A stretch of 64,000 nucleotides of DNA from Cryoendolithus antarcticus (taxonomy: Eukaryota > Ascomycota > Dothideomycetes > Cladosporiales > Cladosporiaceae). The stretch is taken from positions 1 through 64,000 of the forward strand of contig NAJO01000076.1 of assembly GCA_002077065.1 (NCBI GenBank), read 5' to 3'. The notes beneath the pieces were generated by a model. That model was not told the DNA's origin. It ran no database searches and saw only the letters and a program-made list of their open reading frames with translations. The position numbers were made by a program, and so were the translations under genes. Every line of letters begins with the position of its first letter. Position 1 is the first letter of the stretch. Below, piece by piece: positions 41,929 to 50,495 of the stretch.

Positions 41929-44013
41929 TCACCACGTCTCGGCAATGTATTGCCCATCCTTCTTCTTCTGGTCCCAGAACTCCTTCGCAGTTCCCTCATC
42001 TAAACCACCCTTGTCAATCGCAACATCCATCAGCGCTCTTTCAACGCCCTCGCCCATCCCCTTCGTGCTGCCACATACGAAGATGCGTCCATCGAGTGCG
42101 TTGATCACGAACCAGACGATGTCGGCTTGCGTGCGGACCTCGTCTTGAACGTACTTCGCCACCTTGCGCTCGGAACGATGCTCCTTGACCGCCAGCGTCT
42201 CATCAGAAGTGGAGTCGACAGGAAGCTGAGTATCCGGCGGTGGCGCAGCACGAGACTGCACAACCTTCTTGATCTCCTTCTCATGTGCACCTAGTTCGCC
42301 TTGGTAGATCTCATCTAGCATGCTGTCTCGTACACCCTGCACTAGCCAGATCTTGTTCGCGCAATTGGCATTCTTCAGGCGGTTCAGGATAAAGCCACGG
42401 AAGGGCGCCATGCCTACGCCAGCGCCGATAAGCATCATTGGGCCGTCGGAGGCGAATTCGCGAGACAGTGGGTTGCTCATCAGGCCACGGAACATGGGGA
42501 CGTGCAGATTGAGGGCGCGTCCAGCAATGCCTGGGGTGGATGTCGATCCGGCTTGCTTCTCGGCTTCGATGTATTGCATGGCGATGCGTTCGAGGAAGCC
42601 GGAGCCAACGCCAGAACGCTTGCCGCCGGTGTGCGTTTGCGTCTCGTGGACAGTCACGGCCACCTCGATCAAGCGACGGCCAGCGAGACCCTCGCGGTCG
42701 GAGGAGACGTGGGGATCGTTGCTCAGGGAGTAGAAGCGGGGCATGAGTTGCGTCAGGCTGGGCAGGAGAGCCTCGAGAGGTGGCTTTGACGATGGGAAGG
42801 CCTCGAGAAGTTGCTGCAAGGTGATGTGAGGTCCAGTCCGGAGATCGCAAAACGCGCTTTGACCTTGAGCGGAGCACATATACCGCAGAATCTGCTTCTC
42901 ACTCTCCTCTGTTGCATGCTCTGCCAGGACTCGGAAGAGGGGCTTCGTAGGTGCTGATGAGCTGATATCTACAGTCCAGGTCAAGACCTCACGGCGAGTC
43001 GTCACCAGTTCTCGTGCGCCTTCGTCACCCCAGATTGTCGGCCATCGTCCACCTGTAGTGTGTAGTCGTATCGGTCTGTCCCGTACCATACGGGGCATTC
43101 CAAGCTGGTCCAAAATGGCGTCTACAACAGCAGGATCGTTCGGCGGACATATGCCAACCGCGCCTCCAACCTTGAAGTCTACGCCGCCCTCCTCAGGATA
43201 CTCCGTCACGTCCAGATCGAAATGGAATGTTCGCTTCTCAGCACCAGGCTTCGTCAGCTCCCTAGCGCCATACACTGGTGCGCTGTAGATGTCATACGGT
43301 GGGTGAGGCTTCATATACTCTGGCGCTCGTGTCCGCACAGATTCTGCGTCATGGCCATGCTCTTCGCCAGGAAACTTCTCTGCGATGGACTCTCTTCGAA
43401 GACTGCCAAACGAGGTCTTCGACTCCGGTAGATCGATGACCTTCGTGAGCGGTGTGTCCAGTGTCAACGCGCCAAGGGTCGGATTGATGAAACGGAAGGC
43501 AGCGTTGTCTGGTCGCACTATCGGTCTGAAGCCAAGCTTTGCGTGTGACAGAGGGATTGCCTCCAACTTGCAACATCCTTCACCGCAGCAGAACTTCTCC
43601 AACATCTTGGTACCATTGCCATCTCCCAGAAGTCGCTTAATCTCCTCGGAGCTCGACACATACGTTGTGCTGGCCCGTCTCTTCTTCTCCCGTTGAGGAC
43701 TCGATTGCATGGAAGGCAGCTTGTCAAACCGCTCTTCATTCGACGAGTCGTGCTCCGTCAGAGGCGTCGACGGAGTCTCTGAGTCGCTTGTGTCGTTGCT
43801 CATGTCTCCTAGACTCTCGCCACTCGATCTAGGGCTGCCGACGTCAAGTTGTGCTTGGAGTTGGGGTGACATGTCGCGCATCGTCTCGAGTCCGCCTTGT
43901 GGTTCGCGTGGTATCGGATCGCCAGGATGACTCGTCTCACTGTGTGGTATCGGCTTGTGTCTGTAGACCAGTGTGGACAACGAGTGTCGCCTGTTAGGCG
44001 GTCGGGTCGTCAT
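41929..44013 (-). CDS. FAD/NADPH reductase of the CPR family without FMN domain
   Basis: Single exon of 694 aa. About 130 N-terminal residues are disordered and Ser/Pro-rich. Around residue 140 lies a Cys cluster (FCCGEGCCKL). From about residue 240 the sequence follows the FAD-binding module shared by cytochrome P450 reductase, sulfite reductase and diflavin reductases: VYGARELTKPGAEKRTFHFD, RFYSLSNDP (about residue 425, FAD), GAGVGMAPFRGF (about 530, NADPH) and IFVCGSTKGMGEGVERAL. It ends YIAETW, with the terminal aromatic that stacks on flavin. The flavodoxin-like FMN domain expected upstream is absent, so electrons may pass to a separate carrier or directly to an unknown acceptor. I cannot assign it to Ncp1, Tah18 or Met10. 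The final residue pattern and motifs indicate an active FAD/NADPH site. Confidence 0.82.
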   Translation of the reverse strand: MTTRPPNRRHSLSTLVYRHKPIPHSETSHPGDPIPREPQGGLETMRDMSPQLQAQLDVGSPRSSGESLGDMSNDTSDSETPSTPLTEHDSSNEERFDKLPSMQSSPQREKKRRASTTYVSSSEEIKRLLGDGNGTKMLEKFCCGEGCCKLEAIPLSHAKLGFRPIVRPDNAAFRFINPTLGALTLDTPLTKVIDLPESKTSFGSLRRESIAEKFPGEEHGHDAESVRTRAPEYMKPHPPYDIYSAPVYGARELTKPGAEKRTFHFDLDVTEYPEEGGVDFKVGGAVGICPPNDPAVVDAILDQLGMPRMVRDRPIRLHTTGGRWPTIWGDEGARELVTTRREVLTWTVDISSSAPTKPLFRVLAEHATEESEKQILRYMCSAQGQSAFCDLRTGPHITLQQLLEAFPSSKPPLEALLPSLTQLMPRFYSLSNDPHVSSDREGLAGRRLIEVAVTVHETQTHTGGKRSGVGSGFLERIAMQYIEAEKQAGSTSTPGIAGRALNLHVPMFRGLMSNPLSREFASDGPMMLIGAGVGMAPFRGFILNRLKNANCANKIWLVQGVRDSMLDEIYQGELGAHEKEIKKVVQSRAAPPPDTQLPVDSTSDETLAVKEHRSERKVAKYVQDEVRTQADIVWFVINALDGRIFVCGSTKGMGEGVERALMDVAIDKGGLDEGTAKEFWDQKKKDGQYIAETW

Positions 44014-45201
44014 TATATTGGTGAATGTATGGATGTATCAACGTGTCAATCGCGTCTCGTCTTTATACACTGCTGAGAGACTTCTCGAAGCCCAGCGCAA
44101 GTTCTTTCAAGTTATGAGCTGGAGTAGTGCAATGGTCAGTGTACGGCACGTACTGGCAAAGCATTGGTAATGTATTGACGACAGTCGGCAGCAGTCATGC
44201 ATGTACTCGGGTACACGCACGACTGCGGAACATGATCGATTAGATCTGTCCCGAGTGACGCACGGCATGAGTGGGCGGCGGGGTGGATGAACTCACCAGT
44301 TTTAAGGTCCAATTCGCCTATCAGATCGACGTGGCTCACGTGAAGTTGTGGTACAGATGTCGTGATACGTGTGCGTCTCAAATTGGTTGCAATCCTGATT
44401 TCCAATACACAAAACGCCAGAAGAAACACGATCCAGAGTCTGAACTGATATTGTCGAGTCGTAGGGAGATAAAGAGGTGTATGTGTGTCGGACGGGGGCG
44501 ATGAAAGAAGCAGAGCGTTATCAGATCGTCATGTGAGGCGGAATGAAGTCGGTCAAAATCGCGCCAGTCTGAATTTCATGGGTAGCATCCGCCTGCCGTC
44601 CCGATACCGGCCGGCTATCTGCCTCGGCACCTACAAAAGTGAACGATCTGCATGGAGGCTACAGCACAACTTAATGAACATAGCTGGGCTGGCACAACGT
44701 TCTGAGCAGTCGTAGTGAATTCGTGGTAACACGCGGAGCTTGTGGAAAGAAAGGTGGTGCTTACATGTACCTTACGCCTTGTGTCTCGTCCGGTCCGCTT
44801 GGGATCACAAGGTGCCGTGAACATCGCCGGGCCACTTACAGGATCTATCGTCGCTTACTTGAGATGATGAACGTCCGGGCCGTCGTGTGTGGCTCCACGG
44901 ACACGATGTCTAAAGTTGCAATCTTCATCTAGTTCAACCTCGTCCATGTCGTTTCAGGTGCAAGATAACGCGGCGGCTCCAGAGTGCGGGCCGAACCTTT
45001 TCGTGTCCAAAAGCCGCGCCTCGGTTTGCCGCCACCAGGCTGCAACTTAGCGCGCTGACTTCTAGGCTTCTCAATTCACGATTGGGACTCTGCTTCTGTC
45101 GGCGACATGGTCATCAATGAACACCCCAACAAGGACCGGTGAGAACCATAGGCGAACCTCTTGACGACCACATCACAGCTTGAAGGACATGTTCCGCAGC
45201 C
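44014..45201. promoter_or_regulatory. Divergent intergenic region
   Basis: About 1.2 kb between the reductase gene (-) and the HeLo/pseudokinase/protease gene (+). No frame was acceptable. I looked specifically for an exon that could complete the N-terminus of the HeLo-like segment and did not find one. Confidence 0.45.
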
Positions 45202-48200
45202 ATGGAGTCTTACGGTCGTTCTCATCTGGTCAACCCAAGAGCAACTTACTTGACGAAGCTCTACACCGACGCCAAACGGAGATCGCTGATCAGCATCGAT
45301 TTCAAACCACCGTTGACAGTCAGTCCAAGCATCTCCAATGAGCAATTTGCAGCATTGCTCCGCAAGTTCCGCATTCAGAAGGACCGCTTCACGGCATGGG
45401 GCCTAACCTGGAACGATGAAAACGGCAAAGGCGACGATGTCGAGATTGACGGTGCAGTCGCTCAAGCAGGCTTCACAGATCTCGTCGAAAGCGTCATGCG
45501 CAACATCGACGAAGTGCTCGCGCAGCTCGAAAGTGTCAACGCTAGCGGCCTGTCCAGTAAGGCGGGCGAGAAGACAATCGCGCCAGCTCCATTCGACGAG
45601 ACACGCTACTTGGAATTGCTTAAAGAATACACGACGTCTATCGACACACTGTACGATTTGTCGAGTAATCGACAAGCAATGACACGCGGCAATCACCCGA
45701 AATTCGAACCCGAACCGCCGCCCTTACCACTGTCAGCCCTGCCCAACGACAGGATCGCGTCTTCCACTCGGACATACGCGCCTAGCATTGCGCCCAGCTT
45801 CGCGAGTTCGCAAAGAACACTGGTCGACCCTCTGACGTTCGTCCCTCCAACCTTGTCGCCGTATGCCGGACTGCCGCCCAGAATCGACATCTCTGCGCTC
45901 CGTTTACCGGAAGAGGGTCCACCGCCTTACGAGAGTCTTGGTGTGCCAGTCACCACAAGACTAGTGGGTCGTTTGCTACGTACGCGGATTCCGGAAAGTG
46001 TTGCCAATGTCTTGGGCAGTGACAACGCCGAGGTGCCTGTTCTGGTCGAGTATGCCAGCTACGATGCGACATACCTCAGTACCGGAGTGCTCCCACGACT
46101 AGAACGTCTCGGAATGTTTGCAAGTGTGTTGCAGCCGATGCGAGTGGAGTCACAACACAATATCAGTCTCCTAGGCTACTTCGAAGACCCGTCCGCGCCA
46201 CGCATTGGGCTTGTCTACGATCTCCCGTACGCACTTCAGACACAAATGCTAACGTCAACTGCGCATCCTCCAGAGATATTCACGCCGCTCAGCCTGCTGA
46301 ACCTTATCCGTAAAGCACGTCCAAGTACCCATGCACCACCTGTGGACACCGAGCCACCACCGCTCGAAACGAGGTTTAGATTGGCCTTGCGTCTGACTGA
46401 GCAGCTCCATGCCCTGCATAGCCTGGGCCTAAGTCACGGTAACATCAACAGTAGCAGTGTTCTGTTCAGTACAATGTCGAACGACTCGCCCGTAGCCCGG
46501 ACTAAGCGATTACGCGCACCGATCTGGGCATCGTTCGACATCTTCGCCAAGTTCAGTGTAGAAGGTCTAGGCCGTGCCGCAAATCTCAACATCTACCGCC
46601 ATCCCACTGATCAACCGCAAGATGTAAGCCGAGACATCGTCGCTGACATCAGATACGACATGTACAGCCTGGCACTACTACTGCTCGAGATCGGTCTCTG
46701 GCATCCGCTAGGTGAGCTATACAAGGCGAAGTACACTATAAAAGACTTCAAAATTCGACTACAGCAGTTATGGATCCCGAAGCTAGCAGCAAAGTGCGGC
46801 CTCTCGTACATGCGTGCCGTGCAAGCCTGCATTGCTATCGTCGACCGTGCAGATGGACAGGGATTGACCACCGAAGGTGTCTACGAAGCAGTGCTCCCTC
46901 GGCTGCACAAGTGCTGCGCGCTTGACGATGAAGTCGATGAGGTCGACGTTTTCGACCGTGCACGCCATCTGAGTGAACCCAATGTGCGTGCCATTCGACG
47001 GCAGGATTCCTATGAAGTAGCACCGATGGATCTCGTCAGGAGATCTACAGACACGCAGCGGACACCCTCCAGCTCGACAACCAGGACGATTCAAAGGCGA
47101 CCACTTCCTACGCCGTTATCCCGCTCAACAACCATGATATCCGGAACATCGAGTCTCCCAATTCCGCAGGCACCATCGCAACCCACCGTCAAGCGTACGC
47201 CAAGCATCGCATCTACCGCGGAGTCTCTCGCTCGGCACATCTCAGCTACACCATCCTTCCAAGACTACAAGCGCAAGATCGTCCTCATACAGAAGCGTTG
47301 GCGCGAGCGCTGCGACGCTGCACACGAGCAGGCAGCAGAGCGCGCAGTGAACGCGCATCGAGTTGGGACTGATCACATCGTAGCTGCACACGGCCGAGCA
47401 GCACATGCCCATGAAAAGACTGCCACCCGCTTGATTACAGCGCATGAGAAAGCAGCGCACCGTGCGGCAAAAAATCAGGCGCGGCATGGCAACGTCCATA
47501 ACAAAGGTCCAAATGAGCATGAGTCGAGATCGAAGCCGAAGCTGCAGGAGTTTCCAGCAATGCAACTACCGCAAGCTCTGGTAGATGAGTGGGCCAACGA
47601 GACTGCAGAGAAGCTCAGACGACTAGTAGAGAGAGCATTGCGTGGTCTTCCCGAGTCTTCCTCGATTGGATTCAGCTACTATGGCGAGACACCAGAAAAC
47701 GCAAAGCCAACATATGTCATCACGTGCAAATCGACACATCTGGTAAAGCATATGCTGAAACGCCACTTTCGATGGGACGCCAATGCCTGCCACTTGCGAG
47801 TTGAAAAGGGCCGTATTGCACGCTGCCGCCGTGCTATGCCGCGCTCAGCTGCTTCCCGGTCGATGGGCTCGCGATTTGATGAGCAAGAGTACAACCCGGT
47901 GAACCCTGACTACCAGGAACGACCCGTATGCGGTGCCTCCATCGGCGCTTACAAAGACGAAGAGCACCTCCCACCGGTCTCCTTTGGTGGTGTGGTCACA
48001 ATCGACGGGCGATCTTACGGAATGAGTGTGCACCACATGCTAGAAGCTGGTGACGAGGAGCTCGAGACCGAGGAGGAAGACTCCGATGACGACGACACCT
48101 CCAGCCTACTCAGCATGGATGATGGTGCCATCTCGCTTGACTCAGACGACGACAATAGCACCGTCCGACAGCTCTCTGCGCCTTCAGACCTAAGCCTCGA

Positions 48201-49116
48201 TGAAGACGAACAAGCCGATGGCGAGACCGCTGGCGTTATGCCGGGCGATGGTGAGGAGATCGAAATCACGCAGCCAGCGCTAGACGACGCCAAGATCCAA
48301 CATCTGCATGCTGAAGAAGACGAAGACGACGAGGACGGCGCCTCTGTTATCGATGAAGACCACATCCTGTCCTATAAGCTAGGCCAGATTCACGCTTCGT
48401 CAGGCCTGAAGCGCAGCCACTTCCACTCCACCGAGTCAGGCTACCGTGGCATCTCTGCATCACTACCGCAAGAGATCGACTGGGCACTCTTCGAGCTTCT
48501 GCCACCGCGGGCTAGACCTTTCAACATCGTACCAGGTGGGAAGAAGTACTGCGACTCCACCTCAGTGTCTGCAACACGTGGCGACGACTGCTTTCCAGTC
48601 TCCATCCACCCCACATCCCGACTGCCAAATACAAAGGTCCACTGCCTTGGCCGGACGTCCGGACTAGCTTCTGGTACCATCTCCTGCGCAATGGAACTCC
48701 TTAAGCTCCACGGCCGGAGTACCTTCGCAGCCAGCTGGACAGTCCTCGGCGGCTTCGGCGTCGGCGGTGATAGCGGGGCCTGGGTCATCAGCAATGAAGG
48801 CAAAGTCTGCGGACATGTACTTGCCGAGCGCGCAGGGAGGACTTATATCTGCCCGATGGAGCTGATGTTCGAGGACATCAAGGCTACACTCGGAGCGGGG
48901 ACCGTAGGGCTGCCTGTCGAAGGGACCGATGAGAAAGCCAGATGCACAGCAACGGTGACGGATGTTCGTGCCGATAGTGGGTTTGAAGAGGCAGTCGCGA
49001 GGCTCAGGCTTGAGGACCAGGGCGGTGTTGCCATACCTTGCTCGCCGAAGAAGAAAGGGGTTGGGCATGAGTGTGAGATGGCTAGGGTGATTGGGCCGGT
49101 GGGCTCAGCGGCTTGA
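45202..49116 (+). CDS. HeLo-like / pseudokinase / trypsin-like protease fusion protein
   Basis: One exon, 1304 aa. Residues about 45-125 resemble the central part of fungal HeLo domains (RIQKDRFTAWGLTW, Trp66; FTDLVESVMRNIDEVLAQL); the usual first helix is missing. Residues about 255-580 have a kinase fold: regulatory-spine and helix patterns such as YDMYSLALLLLEIGLW (from 485), but the catalytic HRD is replaced by HGN (412-414) and no DFG is seen, so it is a pseudokinase. Residues about 690-770 are an Ala/His-rich helix. From about 925 a chymotrypsin-like protease follows: GGVVTIDGRSYGMSVHHM (His944/945), DWALFEL (Asp1093), GVGGDSGAWV (Ser1191). An acidic insert (about 946-1060) separates His and Asp. 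In fungi HeLo domains drive regulated cell death; HeLo-type bundle plus pseudokinase recalls MLKL. Role inferred, not shown. Confidence 0.85.
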   Translation: MESYGRSHLVNPRATYLTKLYTDAKRRSLISIDFKPPLTVSPSISNEQFAALLRKFRIQKDRFTAWGLTWNDENGKGDDVEIDGAVAQAGFTDLVESVMRNIDEVLAQLESVNASGLSSKAGEKTIAPAPFDETRYLELLKEYTTSIDTLYDLSSNRQAMTRGNHPKFEPEPPPLPLSALPNDRIASSTRTYAPSIAPSFASSQRTLVDPLTFVPPTLSPYAGLPPRIDISALRLPEEGPPPYESLGVPVTTRLVGRLLRTRIPESVANVLGSDNAEVPVLVEYASYDATYLSTGVLPRLERLGMFASVLQPMRVESQHNISLLGYFEDPSAPRIGLVYDLPYALQTQMLTSTAHPPEIFTPLSLLNLIRKARPSTHAPPVDTEPPPLETRFRLALRLTEQLHALHSLGLSHGNINSSSVLFSTMSNDSPVARTKRLRAPIWASFDIFAKFSVEGLGRAANLNIYRHPTDQPQDVSRDIVADIRYDMYSLALLLLEIGLWHPLGELYKAKYTIKDFKIRLQQLWIPKLAAKCGLSYMRAVQACIAIVDRADGQGLTTEGVYEAVLPRLHKCCALDDEVDEVDVFDRARHLSEPNVRAIRRQDSYEVAPMDLVRRSTDTQRTPSSSTTRTIQRRPLPTPLSRSTTMISGTSSLPIPQAPSQPTVKRTPSIASTAESLARHISATPSFQDYKRKIVLIQKRWRERCDAAHEQAAERAVNAHRVGTDHIVAAHGRAAHAHEKTATRLITAHEKAAHRAAKNQARHGNVHNKGPNEHESRSKPKLQEFPAMQLPQALVDEWANETAEKLRRLVERALRGLPESSSIGFSYYGETPENAKPTYVITCKSTHLVKHMLKRHFRWDANACHLRVEKGRIARCRRAMPRSAASRSMGSRFDEQEYNPVNPDYQERPVCGASIGAYKDEEHLPPVSFGGVVTIDGRSYGMSVHHMLEAGDEELETEEEDSDDDDTSSLLSMDDGAISLDSDDDNSTVRQLSAPSDLSLDEDEQADGETAGVMPGDGEEIEITQPALDDAKIQHLHAEEDEDDEDGASVIDEDHILSYKLGQIHASSGLKRSHFHSTESGYRGISASLPQEIDWALFELLPPRARPFNIVPGGKKYCDSTSVSATRGDDCFPVSIHPTSRLPNTKVHCLGRTSGLASGTISCAMELLKLHGRSTFAASWTVLGGFGVGGDSGAWVISNEGKVCGHVLAERAGRTYICPMELMFEDIKATLGAGTVGLPVEGTDEKARCTATVTDVRADSGFEEAVARLRLEDQGGVAIPCSPKKKGVGHECEMARVIGPVGSAA

Positions 49117-49423
49117 TGGAGTGGGGGAGGCGCATAGGATCACTATACCCAGGGTGCATGAACACGGCATACAGACTGGAGGTGAGGTAGATACGCAAAA
49201 CCACTATTGTCTTGTCAAGCTTCGCCCCATCGTGATCGTCTGTATGCTGACAGTATGCGAGCGGGAAGGCGATTACCTTGCATCTCTACCTTACGTACTT
49301 TGGTGTCATAGACTCATAGATATAAGTAACCGCTTTCTCATATCCAAGCTACAGTTAACCTAAGTCATGCATCTCTTCTCTCCCTCCTGCGCTCTACCCA
49401 GCGCATCAGCACTCCAAGAGACT
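49117..49423. other. Short intergenic region
   Basis: 307 bp between two plus-strand genes; it contains the 3' UTR of the protease fusion and the next promoter. An in-frame ATG at 49367 precedes the chosen start of the next gene. Nothing else was recognised. Confidence 0.4.
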
Positions 49424-50278
49424 ATGCCAGCCACGACGTCCTCACAAGCTCCAACGGCCTCCACCATCCGCACCCGTCGTCGCCGCTTCCTGACCCAGCA
49501 TCCATCCTACCTCACATCAGCCTCCGAGGAGCTCGAGATAAGCCGTACGCCTCCCCGCTAGCCCCGTCTCCTGGAGCTCTCCTTATCGGAACCATGCAAA
49601 TCAGCCGAAGCAAGAGCCTAAGCCAACGAAGTCACAGATCCCATACTCTACGACAAATGGGTCAGACGATGGCAGACCGCCGAGGAACGGCAGCGAGAAG
49701 GCCGAAGTAGAGGCGTAGTGGGCGCGTTGGAGAGGGGAGTCGCGAGAAGAGAGGCTGCTGCGGCTGCAAGGGCTGAGGAGGACAAGGCTGGCAAGCGAGA
49801 AGGGGTTGGGAGCCATAACCCGAGGGCGGGGCAGAGGATAGAACCTGGGGCTAAGGTCCTGAGCACTCCTCCCGATCAAGAAGGCGCACGGGGAGAATCT
49901 CGTGGTGCGGAGGGCGTAGAATCAAGGGCAGATGGAGGCGGTGGAACGGGGAAATTGAATGGATATCAGACCGACGAGAGCGACGACACCGACCTCGAAG
50001 TCCTATCAGACGAATTTGAAGACGATGAAGAGAATGGGCGTGGAGTCACGACCAAAGCCGGAGGTCTACGACGCTGGCACGCTTTCATACGCCACCGCTT
50101 TCTCACCGGAAAGGACGAGGACTTCGACTACACCTTAGTCGACACCAACGACGCCTACGATGACATCGACGACCAAGGACAACAGGCCGAGGACGTCTGG
50201 TTCGGCGACGAGAGCGCCGAGTTCGTCTTGGATGGCAAAGGGAGGGTGGAAGGGGAGACAGGCGTACAGGACTTCTGA
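49424..50278 (+). CDS. CCDC97-like protein
   Basis: Two exons (49424-49544, 49638-50278) give 253 aa; the 93-bp intron has donor GTACGC, branch CTAAG and acceptor CACAG. Splicing joins RRRRFLTQHPSYL...EELEIS to HPILYDKWVRRWQTAEERQ. The C-terminal part has the family core: RRWHAFIRHRFLTGKDEDFD followed by YTLVDTNDAYDD and a final acidic VWFGDESAEFV. This order, with a FL-x-QHP-x-Y opening, an LYD-x-W helix and the acidic DEDFDY block, matches the CCDC97 family. In animals CCDC97 is linked to the U2/SF3b spliceosomal particle; the fungal role is unknown. An alternative upstream start at 49367 would add 19 residues. Confidence 0.85.
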
Positions 50279-50495
50279 CACGATAGTACTCGGATATCCG
50301 TAGAGGACTTGAGCACGAGGCCACGATGGACTTGATTGCTGTACGTTTTCAAGGTTCGGGCAGCTATTTACAGCTGACGTCCCAAATGCTATGCCGTATT
50401 CACAAGGTCGCAATCGCTCTTTTATCCCACCCAGCGATCCAAATGCATCTCCTTCCAATCTGCACGCCTCCCTATCCTCGCTCACTCACATCTCC

